Shown here: positions 1-6,783 of the stretch, piece by piece
Position numbering within the stretch: position 1 is the stretch's first letter
How the letters are laid out: every line of letters begins with the position of its first letter
From: Holosporaceae bacterium
GTDB taxonomy: Bacteria > Pseudomonadota > Alphaproteobacteria > UBA3830
Reading direction: 5' to 3'
DNA length: 18,746 bases
Assembly (NCBI GenBank): GCA_031265715.1
Contig: JAISCG010000054.1
Span: forward strand, 1 to 18,746
The notes under the pieces: generated by a model
Databases searched by the model: none
The model's input: the letters and a program-made list of their open reading frames with translations, nothing else
Told to the model about the DNA's origin: nothing
Translations under genes and position numbers: made by a program

Positions 1-441
1 GAGGGATCGGAAATAGGAGCAAATGTTCAGGCCGGACCTTTTTCTCGCCTGAGAACCGGAACGAATCTTCTCAACGAAGTGAAAATCGGAAATTTTGTTG
101 AGATAAAAAACAGTATCATTTCCGAAAAATCGAAAATAAATCATCTGAGTTATGTGGGAGATTCCGACATCGGGAAAAATACGAATATAGGTGCCGGAAC
201 CGTCACGTGTAATTACGACGGTTTTAAAAAACACAGAACCGTAATAGGAGAAAACGTTTTCATCGGATCGAATACCTCACTGATTGCCCCGGTGGAAGTG
301 CATGATGACGCGACTGTCGGAGCCGGGAGCGTGGTTACGAAAAATGTCGCGGAGGGGGAGTTGGCGATTTCCAGAAGCGATCAGAAAAATATTCCGAATT
401 GGTACAATAATTTTAGAAAGGGAAAAAAATGTGCGGAATAA
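1..441 (+). CDS. glmU: GlmU C-terminal part (glucosamine-1-phosphate acetyltransferase / GlcNAc-1-P uridylyltransferase), 5' end outside window
   Basis: The reading frame is open from base 1, giving the last 146 residues of GlmU; the N-terminal uridylyltransferase domain lies upstream of the window. What is visible is the left-handed beta-helix acetyltransferase domain, with hexapeptide repeats of the type IGxxxxIGAG. Taking E. coli GlmU numbering with an offset of 315, the known active-site residues are all present: R18 (R333), K36 (K351), H48 (H363), Y51 (Y366), N62 (N377) and K77 (K392). The signature NIGAGTVTCNYDG is intact. GlmU acetylates glucosamine-1-phosphate and then makes UDP-GlcNAc in the cytoplasm for peptidoglycan and lipid A. 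An internal GTG at 79 is not the start, because homology continues upstream of it. The stop overlaps the glmS start by 13 bp, which suggests translational coupling. Confidence 0.95.
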   Translation, partial: EGSEIGANVQAGPFSRLRTGTNLLNEVKIGNFVEIKNSIISEKSKINHLSYVGDSDIGKNTNIGAGTVTCNYDGFKKHRTVIGENVFIGSNTSLIAPVEVHDDATVGAGSVVTKNVAEGELAISRSDQKNIPNWYNNFRKGKKCAE

Positions 442-2189
442 CCGGAGTAGTCGGAAAACCAAACAGTAATGTCGTCGAAAAAATAATGGCGGGATTGGAA
501 AAGCTTGAATATCGAGGCTATGATTCCTCCGGAATTGCCGTCGTCTGCGATGGCAGAATCGAAAGATTGCGTGCCGTCGGTAAACTGCGAAATCTGAAAG
601 CAAAGTTGGAACAAAGTTCGCTTTCCGGCAGCGTCGGGATAGGACACACGAGATGGGCCACCCACGGCAGGCCGACCGAAAATAATGCGCATCCGATTCT
701 GTCGGAAAATGTGGCGGTTGTTCACAACGGCATCATTGAAAATTACAAAGAACTGAAATTCGATTTGCAAAAAGACGGATTTATTTTTGAAACCGAAACC
801 GATACGGAGGTAATCGCACATTTTTTGCAGCAAAAACTCAGCGAAGGTTTTTCTCCCCGGGAATCATTTGAAAAACTTCTAAAAACCGTGGAGGGAAGCT
901 ACGCCGTCGCAGCGATTTTTTCGTTTCTTCCGGACACAATACTTGCCGCAAGGCGGAAGAGTCCTCTGGTGGTCGGTTTCGGTGAAAATATATGCATCGG
1001 GTCAGACCTGAGTTCTGTTTTATCCTGCGATGAAGTTGTTTATTTGGAGGACGGAGAATACGCGGAAATCAGTGAAAATAACGCGTTATTTTTCGACAGA
1101 GAATTCAGGCCGATGAATCCGACAAAACAAAAAATAACAGAGAATCTCGAGAATATCGAAAAGGGCGAATACGAATACTATATGTTTAAGGAAATTATGG
1201 AGCAACCGAGCGCCATCCGAAAAACTATTCTCAATAATAAAATTACCGAAAATATTTTCGGAGGAGTTTCAAGGATACTGATTCTTGCCTGCGGTACTTC
1301 GCACTACGCCGGAATTGTTGCAAAATATTGGTTTGAGAAATTTTTGAAAATTCCGACGGATGTGGAAATTGCATCGGAGTATCGCTACAGATCTCCGATA
1401 ATCGGGGAAAATGTGTTGGTAATCGCGATTACTCAATCCGGAGAAACCATCGACACTCTGGAGGCAACGGAATATGTGCGTAAATGCAGTAATTCCCGGG
1501 TGATTGCCATCGCAAATGTGAAAAACAGCGCGGTTTCCAGAATTGCCGATTTTGTTTTTTACACCGAAGCCGGTATTGAAATCGGAGTTGCCTCCACGAA
1601 GGCTTTTACGGCTCAACTGACAATATTGGCCGAACTGGCTTTTCACAATCACGATTTTTTGACGAAGCAATTTCAAAATCTTCCGACACTGTGCGAAGAA
1701 GTTTTGGATTTGCGCGCCGAAATAAAATATCTGGCCGAAAAAATATCTTCCGCGAGCAGTGCCGTATATCTCGGGCGCGACACTCTTTACCCGATTGCTT
1801 TGGAAGGAGCGTTGAAACTGAAGGAAATATCCTACATTCATGCGGAGGGATTTGCGGCCGGAGAAATGAAACACGGTCCGATAGCTTTGATAGACGATAC
1901 CATGCCGGTGATATGTCTGTGTCCGCGCAACGAATTGTTTGAAAAAACAGCATCTAATATTCAGGTGGCGCTCGCTCGCGGAAAAAATGTTATTATTTTT
2001 ACAGATTCAGAGGGAAGCAGATTGCTGCCTTCGGGAACTACGAAAATTATTTTACCGAAAATTTCCGAGGAGTTTGCTCCGATTCTCTACGCAATCCCGC
2101 TGCAACTGTTGGCCTATTACACGGCGTTGCTGCGCGGCGAAGACGTTGATAAACCGCGAAATCTTGCAAAATCCGTAACTGTGGAATAA
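429..2189 (+). CDS. glmS: Glutamine--fructose-6-phosphate aminotransferase (isomerizing)
   Basis: GlmS makes glucosamine-6-phosphate from fructose-6-phosphate and glutamine, the first committed step to UDP-GlcNAc. The 586-residue product starts MCGITGVVG, so Cys2 becomes the N-terminal nucleophile of the class II glutaminase domain (about residues 1-220; HTRWATHG and NGIIENY motifs present). Two SIS sugar-isomerase domains follow: the first has ACGTSHYAG and TQSGETIDT, the second contains ALKLKEISY and HGPIALID. The C-terminal tail DKPRNLAKSVTVE is the usual end, carrying the lysine that helps sugar binding. Length is close to the family norm (E. coli 609). The start is set by Cys2 and by an AAAGGGA ribosome site about six bases before the ATG, inside the end of glmU. 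Pairing of glmS with glmU is common. No leader or ribozyme is possible upstream, as the genes overlap. Confidence 0.97.
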   Translation: MCGITGVVGKPNSNVVEKIMAGLEKLEYRGYDSSGIAVVCDGRIERLRAVGKLRNLKAKLEQSSLSGSVGIGHTRWATHGRPTENNAHPILSENVAVVHNGIIENYKELKFDLQKDGFIFETETDTEVIAHFLQQKLSEGFSPRESFEKLLKTVEGSYAVAAIFSFLPDTILAARRKSPLVVGFGENICIGSDLSSVLSCDEVVYLEDGEYAEISENNALFFDREFRPMNPTKQKITENLENIEKGEYEYYMFKEIMEQPSAIRKTILNNKITENIFGGVSRILILACGTSHYAGIVAKYWFEKFLKIPTDVEIASEYRYRSPIIGENVLVIAITQSGETIDTLEATEYVRKCSNSRVIAIANVKNSAVSRIADFVFYTEAGIEIGVASTKAFTAQLTILAELAFHNHDFLTKQFQNLPTLCEEVLDLRAEIKYLAEKISSASSAVYLGRDTLYPIALEGALKLKEISYIHAEGFAAGEMKHGPIALIDDTMPVICLCPRNELFEKTASNIQVALARGKNVIIFTDSEGSRLLPSGTTKIILPKISEEFAPILYAIPLQLLAYYTALLRGEDVDKPRNLAKSVTVE

Positions 2190-2192
2190 AAA

Positions 2193-3140
2193 ATGACGGA
2201 AGAATTGGAATATGCCAAATTTGTGATAAAAGAAGAAATTATCGGACTGGAAGCGGTTTGTAATTCTCTGAACAACAATTTGGTAAGTGCGATAGAACTG
2301 ATTTACAAAAAAAACGGTCACGTGATTGTCTCCGGAATGGGAAAGCCGGGGCACATCGGGCGGAAAATTTCGGCCACGCTGGCCTCCACCGGAACTCCGT
2401 CGTTTTTTCTTCATCCGGGGGAAGCTTCCCACGGCGACCTCGGGGAAATTTCGAATTCCGATGTGCTGCTGGTTCTTTCTCTGTCCGGAAATACGCAGGA
2501 ATTGATTCCGATGCTTTCCTACGCAAATCGTTTCGGTATAGATATTGTGGCGATAACGTCTGATCCGGAGAGCGTTTTGGCGAAGGCGTCATCGGTTTGC
2601 ATTTTGATACCGAAAATTAAAGAGGCCTGTCCGCATAATCTTGCTCCGACAACCACGACGACCATGATGCTGGCGATAGGCGACGCGATCGCGCTGTGTC
2701 TGCTGAAAAGAAAAAATTTCAATCGCGATGATTTTAAAAAATTACACCCCGGAGGCGCGCTGGGGAAACGTCTGCTGACCGTCGCGGATCTTATGCACAG
2801 TGATATTCCGACGGTTTCGGAAAATGAGCCGATGAAAAACGTGTTGGTGGAAATGACTCGAAAATCTTTCGGATGTGCCTGCGTTTTGAATGTTTCCGGA
2901 AAAATCGCGGGAATAATAACCGACGGAGATCTTCGAAGAAATATCTGTGCAGATTTTCTTGAAATGAAAGCGGCGGAGATAATGAGCAGAAATCCAAAAA
3001 TTGTTTCGAAGGAAATGTTTGCGCAGGAAGCAACAAAAATAATGAACGATTATAAAATCACAAGTTTATTTGTAACCGAATGTGACGTTCCCTGCGGAAT
3101 TCTGCACATTCACGATTGCCTGAGAGCCGGCCTTGCCTGA
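2193..3140 (+). CDS. kdsD: D-arabinose-5-phosphate isomerase (KpsF/GutQ/KdsD family)
   Basis: The enzyme converts ribulose-5-phosphate to arabinose-5-phosphate, the precursor of Kdo in LPS. The 315-residue protein has an N-terminal SIS domain (about 30-190) and two CBS domains (about 200-255 and 264-315), the standard KdsD layout (E. coli 328). With an offset of 8 from E. coli, the four catalytic residues are all present: K51 (K59), E103 (E111), E144 (E152) and H185 (H193). Motifs include SGMGKPGHIGRKISATLAST, HPGEASHGDLG and LHPGGALGKRLL. It begins three bases after the glmS stop. In many Gram-negatives kdsD is followed by kdsC and lpt genes; here dapE follows instead. KpsF/GutQ paralogues share the fold and cannot be fully excluded, but the LPS-precursor role fits the neighbouring genes. 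Confidence 0.93.
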   Translation: MTEELEYAKFVIKEEIIGLEAVCNSLNNNLVSAIELIYKKNGHVIVSGMGKPGHIGRKISATLASTGTPSFFLHPGEASHGDLGEISNSDVLLVLSLSGNTQELIPMLSYANRFGIDIVAITSDPESVLAKASSVCILIPKIKEACPHNLAPTTTTTMMLAIGDAIALCLLKRKNFNRDDFKKLHPGGALGKRLLTVADLMHSDIPTVSENEPMKNVLVEMTRKSFGCACVLNVSGKIAGIITDGDLRRNICADFLEMKAAEIMSRNPKIVSKEMFAQEATKIMNDYKITSLFVTECDVPCGILHIHDCLRAGLA

Positions 3141-3150
3141 GGAGATGCAT

Positions 3151-4278
3151 ATGGACGTTATTGATTTTTGTTCCGATTTAATCAGATGCCGGAGCGTTAC
3201 TCCGGATGATGACGGAGCGATCGATTATATTGCGAATTTTTTATCTTTAATCGGATTTGAAACCAAAATATTAACATTCAAATCTGAGGACAATTCGAAT
3301 GTCATCAAAAATCTTTTTGCGAAATACGGAAATTCCGACAGAAAAATACTCGGATTTATCGGACATTCCGATGTTGTTCCGGCCGGAGAAAATTGGGAAA
3401 CGAATCCGTTTGCCGCGGTGCAAAAAAACGGTTTTTTGATCGGTCGCGGAGTCGCGGATATGAAGGGCGGAATAGCCTCATTTTGCTGCGCCGTCGCGGA
3501 ATTTATTCGGCAACCGTTTAGCGGAAGTATCGAATTTTTCATTACCGGAGACGAGGAAGTCGGATCCCGTGAAGGAATTCGGTCTCTCATAGAATGGGCT
3601 GACGACGCAAAATTGATTCCCCACGATTGTTTGATCGGAGAACCGTCGTCCGATGTTCGGCTCGGAGACAGAATTTATTCGGGACATCGCGGGAGCTTGA
3701 ATGTGTTTGTGAAGTCCCGGGGAAAACAGGGACACTCCGCCTATCCGGCCAATTATAAAAATTCCCTCGCGAATCTTTGCAGATATATTGTGAAAATCAG
3801 TGATTATCCCTGGAAGCACGAAAATAAAAAATTTCCGAAAACCAATCTTGAAGTTACAATGCTGTTCAGCGATAACTGCGCCACAAATATAGTGCCGGAA
3901 TTGTCGTCGGCAAACCTGAATATTCGATTCGGGGATGATTACACCTCCGAAACACTGAAAACGATCATTGAACAGGAAGCGAAAGAATTCAACGAGTTAA
4001 CGTTCGATTTTTATCCGAGCGGAGAAGCTTATTACTGCGATAACGAGCGTTTGAAAAATATTCTTGCGGCGTCCGTAAAAGAAGTCGTCAACATCGATCC
4101 GTCTTTTTCCGCCGCCGGGGGAACGTCGGACGGACGTTTTATGATTCATCATTGCAATGTCATCGAGTTCGGAGTGCAGGACGCCACTATTCACCAAAAA
4201 GATGAAAAAGTAAAAGTTTCGGATTTACAAAATTTGAAAAAAATATATTTATCGTTTTTAAAAAAATATTTTAAATGA
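3151..4278 (+). CDS. dapE: Succinyl-diaminopimelate desuccinylase
   Basis: DapE removes succinate from N-succinyl-LL-diaminopimelate on the route to meso-DAP (peptidoglycan) and lysine. It is an M20-family dinuclear zinc enzyme. Metal and catalytic residues line up with those of Haemophilus DapE: H72 in GHSDVVP, D103 in GRGVADMKGG, the E135-E136 pair in TGDEEVGS, E164 in IGEPSS, and H348 in DATIHQKDE. The 375-residue length is typical of the family. Start choice: the frame is open from a TTG at 3133, and ATGs lie at 3145 and 3151. GAGGAG at 3139-3144 abuts the first ATG but sits six bases before the second, which matches the usual N-terminus, so 3151 is preferred. The kdsD stop lies just upstream and the 3' end overlaps rimI by ATGA. 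Confidence 0.95.
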   Translation: MDVIDFCSDLIRCRSVTPDDDGAIDYIANFLSLIGFETKILTFKSEDNSNVIKNLFAKYGNSDRKILGFIGHSDVVPAGENWETNPFAAVQKNGFLIGRGVADMKGGIASFCCAVAEFIRQPFSGSIEFFITGDEEVGSREGIRSLIEWADDAKLIPHDCLIGEPSSDVRLGDRIYSGHRGSLNVFVKSRGKQGHSAYPANYKNSLANLCRYIVKISDYPWKHENKKFPKTNLEVTMLFSDNCATNIVPELSSANLNIRFGDDYTSETLKTIIEQEAKEFNELTFDFYPSGEAYYCDNERLKNILAASVKEVVNIDPSFSAAGGTSDGRFMIHHCNVIEFGVQDATIHQKDEKVKVSDLQNLKKIYLSFLKKYFK

Positions 4279-4709
4279 TAATTGAGTTATCGACAGACGA
4301 CGCCGAAGTCGTTTCGCAAATTCACCGTGAATGTTTTGATTACGGATGGAGCGAAAAAAGTTTTCGGGAAATGCTTTCCTCCGATGTTTTTTTCGGGTTT
4401 TCTTCCGAAGAAAATTTTGTCGAGGGTTTTGTTCTGTGCAAAATTGTATGCGAAGAGATTGAAATTGTTACATTTTGTGTGCTGCCGAAATTTCGGAATC
4501 GAGGCGTCGGAAAATCGTTGATTAGATCAGTTGATGATTATGCCAAAAACCATTCGGTTGAAAAAATATTTTTGGAAGTCAGTGAAGATAACGTGATTGC
4601 GCAAAAAATATACGAAAATTTCGGATATAAAAAAATTTCGGAACGCAGGAGATATTATCTGACTCCGACCTCTCGTAAAAATGCGATAATTATGATGAAG
4701 ACTTTCTAA
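4275..4709 (+). CDS. rimI: RimI-type GNAT N-acetyltransferase (ribosomal protein S18 alanine acetyltransferase)
   Basis: This 144-residue protein is a single GNAT domain. The acetyl-CoA pyrophosphate-binding motif is RNRGVG (R74, G77, G79). The following EVSEDNVIAQKIYENFGY and RRRYY stretch is the typical RimI end, with a glutamate (E104) and tyrosines (Y113, Y127-128) where RimI catalytic residues lie. RimI acetylates the N-terminal alanine of ribosomal protein S18 using acetyl-CoA. In many alphaproteobacteria rimI sits next to tsaB; here it is the last gene of an envelope-precursor operon and starts within the dapE stop (ATGA overlap), so it is probably translated by coupling since no clear ribosome site is seen. 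Other GNAT substrates are possible; the family call is secure, the exact target less so. Confidence 0.85.
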   Translation: MIIELSTDDAEVVSQIHRECFDYGWSEKSFREMLSSDVFFGFSSEENFVEGFVLCKIVCEEIEIVTFCVLPKFRNRGVGKSLIRSVDDYAKNHSVEKIFLEVSEDNVIAQKIYENFGYKKISERRRYYLTPTSRKNAIIMMKTF

Positions 4710-4724
4710 AAAATAAACCGTTCG

Positions 4725-4732
4725 TTAACCAT
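4725..4732 (+). promoter_or_regulatory. Possible CtrA-type half-site upstream of tssK
   Basis: The 67-bp gap between rimI and tssK contains TTAACCAT, exactly the 8-base half-site reported for the alphaproteobacterial cell-cycle regulator CtrA. It ends 44 bases before the tssK ATG. A full TTAA-N7-TTAA site is not present, and no convincing -35/-10 pair with normal spacing is visible, although an AT-rich TTTATTCTAAA stretch follows. An 8-mer can occur by chance, so this is suggestive only. It does mark the one gap in the plus-strand gene run where a promoter for the secretion genes would fit. Confidence 0.3.
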
Positions 4733-4776
4733 TATCAATTTATTCTAAAGGTATTGCGGTTCGGGTGGTATTCGAA

Positions 4777-6069
4777 ATGAAAAATTTTGTTCAGTGGCAT
4801 GAAGGGATGTTGATATCGCCTCATCATTTTCAGCAGTCGGACAGTTACTTACAACATTTACTGAGCGTTTTCGGCGCGGCCGGATCTGCTTTCTGTTTCG
4901 GAATATACGAATTAAAAACAGACACGTCCGCACTTGCCTCCGGAATTATAAGAATTTTAAGCGTGCGCGGAATTTTTCGGGACGGATTTTATTTTGATTT
5001 TGACGCCGTTAACGATCATCCTCTCGAAAAAGATCTGGCGGAATATTTCGCGGTAAACAGCGCGGCCGTAAAAATTTGTCTCGCAATTCCGGCGCGTCGG
5101 GACGGCGAAAATCAACTTACCGGAGAAATGTCCCGGTATTATTCCTCGGAAATTTCAAATGTAAGCGATGAAAACACCGGTGAAAATGCCCTCAACATTC
5201 CGATCATAAAACCGAAGCTGAAATTACTGTTGGAAAATGAGGCGGACGCCCGCTACGTAAGCTTTCCGATTTTTGAAGCGGAAAAATCACTTGATAACGG
5301 AATCGTGAGTACGAAATTTTTGCCGCCATTCATTGCGGTCGACGAGCATTCAAAAATTTCCGAGATGTGCCGGGAATTGGCGCAGCTTATTCGCAGTAAA
5401 ATTTCCTATTTTTCCGATCGCAAAGATAATTATTCGGGAACGGCGACGGATGAAACGATGGCGAATCTTCGTTTGCTGATCAAAGCGGCGTTGCCCCTTG
5501 AAGCGATCGTGCGTATCAACGGCATTCAACCGTTTGAAATATATAAATGTCTCCTGAACGCCGTTTCGAATATCATCTCCCTGAATCCGACCGGATTAAT
5601 TCCGAGATTACCGGTTTATAATCACAACGATCTGTACGGAACATTTAACTCATTGATTCAATATGGAAAAAATATACTGGATACTTTGAAACAACAATAC
5701 GATATCGTCCACTTCGACAGAGACGGATCCGTATTCAAACTGATGATGAAAAAAGAATGGTTGGAGAAAGACGAAATTGCAATCGGTATTCAAAAAACTT
5801 TTTCATCGTCGGACGACGAAATTTTGGCCTGGATCAACGGCGTGCAAATTGCGAGCGAGTCAGTGCTTTCGATGGTGCGAGACAAACGCGTGCTCGGAGC
5901 GGAACGAAAAATTTTGGAAAGGGGATCCTATATAACCCAGCCGAGCGGTATGACGATAATATCCGTAAAAACAAAAACCGCCTACATAAAACCGACGGAA
6001 AAATTATGTTTATTGAACACGTCGCAAAATACTCTTCCGAACGAGGTCGTACTCTATGCGGAAAGATAA
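4777..6069 (+). CDS. tssK: Type VI secretion system baseplate subunit TssK
   Basis: TssK links the T6SS baseplate to the TssL-TssM membrane complex. The 430-residue protein carries the family's N-terminal signature, VQWHEGMLISPHHFQQSD (classical form W.EGMFL.PQHFQQ.D), and is of normal family length (about 440). The central domain is recognisable from the stretch around LLIKAALPLEAIVRI and PVYNHNDLYGTFNSLIQYG. Start choice: a GTG at 4765 is in frame, but the ATG at 4777 places the signature at the usual distance from the N-terminus and has GGGTGG eight bases upstream. It is the first gene of a four-gene T6SS run and its end overlaps tssL by 14 bp. No paralogue of a sheath or tube gene is nearby. 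Confidence 0.94.
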   Translation: MKNFVQWHEGMLISPHHFQQSDSYLQHLLSVFGAAGSAFCFGIYELKTDTSALASGIIRILSVRGIFRDGFYFDFDAVNDHPLEKDLAEYFAVNSAAVKICLAIPARRDGENQLTGEMSRYYSSEISNVSDENTGENALNIPIIKPKLKLLLENEADARYVSFPIFEAEKSLDNGIVSTKFLPPFIAVDEHSKISEMCRELAQLIRSKISYFSDRKDNYSGTATDETMANLRLLIKAALPLEAIVRINGIQPFEIYKCLLNAVSNIISLNPTGLIPRLPVYNHNDLYGTFNSLIQYGKNILDTLKQQYDIVHFDRDGSVFKLMMKKEWLEKDEIAIGIQKTFSSSDDEILAWINGVQIASESVLSMVRDKRVLGAERKILERGSYITQPSGMTIISVKTKTAYIKPTEKLCLLNTSQNTLPNEVVLYAER

Positions 6070-6781
6070 CTCAAAATTATTTTTAGAAGAAACATTCGGA
6101 AATTTTTGTTTGCAAATTTTCGGGGCGAAAAAAAACATCAAAAATAATTCAACGGGATATGACTATAAAACATTGCATAAAAATGTGAGCGCCTATCTGA
6201 AAACATCTTTGGAATCCGAAAAAAGTCTGTCGTTTACCGGCAGCGCGAGGGAGGTCATCTACGTAATGGCTGCAATTGCAGATGAAGTTTTTTTAAACAC
6301 GGAATGGAGCGGCAAACAATACTGGGAAGAAAATATGCTTGAGCAACGCCATTTCGGATCACAAATTGCCGGGGAAAAATTTTTCACTTTTGTTGATAAG
6401 CTGGTTTTGGAACATGAACCTCTGTCAACGGAAAAAGCGGAAATTTGTCTCCGAGCATTATCTCTCGGATTTAAGGGAAAATACAGAGGAGCGGATGACG
6501 AGAAAATCGGGATAGATTGTTACAGAAATAAACTTTTCGAATTTATTCAAAAAAATGATAAATCAATATTTTTGATCGGGCGTCGTCTGTTTCAAAAAGA
6601 GTACACGCACACCCTTCCGACCGTTTCCCGAAAACTTTTACCGGATGCTTCCGTCATAAATTATCTGTGTGCATTTTTTGTATTCATGTTTTTTGTTATA
6701 AGTTCGGTCGTTTGGATATTTGAAACAAAAGACATTACGCGATTGCTTACGGACATATCTCAAATTGCTTTGCGGGAGTAA
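6056..6781 (+). CDS. tssL: Type VI secretion system inner-membrane protein TssL (DotU/IcmH family)
   Basis: TssL is the small inner-membrane partner of TssM. The 241 residues contain the DotU-family cytoplasmic domain with the diagnostic stretch AIADEVFLNTEWSGKQYWEE, then AGEKFFTFVD. A single transmembrane segment follows at about 200-222 (rich in F, V, I), and only 19 residues remain after it. There is therefore no C-terminal OmpA/TagL peptidoglycan-binding extension. The ATG lies within the end of tssK, with GAGG nine bases upstream, and tssM starts two bases after the stop with its own GGGAG site, consistent with co-translation of the complex. DotU homologues also occur in type IV systems, but the flanking tssK, tssM and tssA make T6SS clear. 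Confidence 0.93.
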   Translation: MRKDNSKLFLEETFGNFCLQIFGAKKNIKNNSTGYDYKTLHKNVSAYLKTSLESEKSLSFTGSAREVIYVMAAIADEVFLNTEWSGKQYWEENMLEQRHFGSQIAGEKFFTFVDKLVLEHEPLSTEKAEICLRALSLGFKGKYRGADDEKIGIDCYRNKLFEFIQKNDKSIFLIGRRLFQKEYTHTLPTVSRKLLPDASVINYLCAFFVFMFFVISSVVWIFETKDITRLLTDISQIALRE

Positions 6782-6783
6782 AA

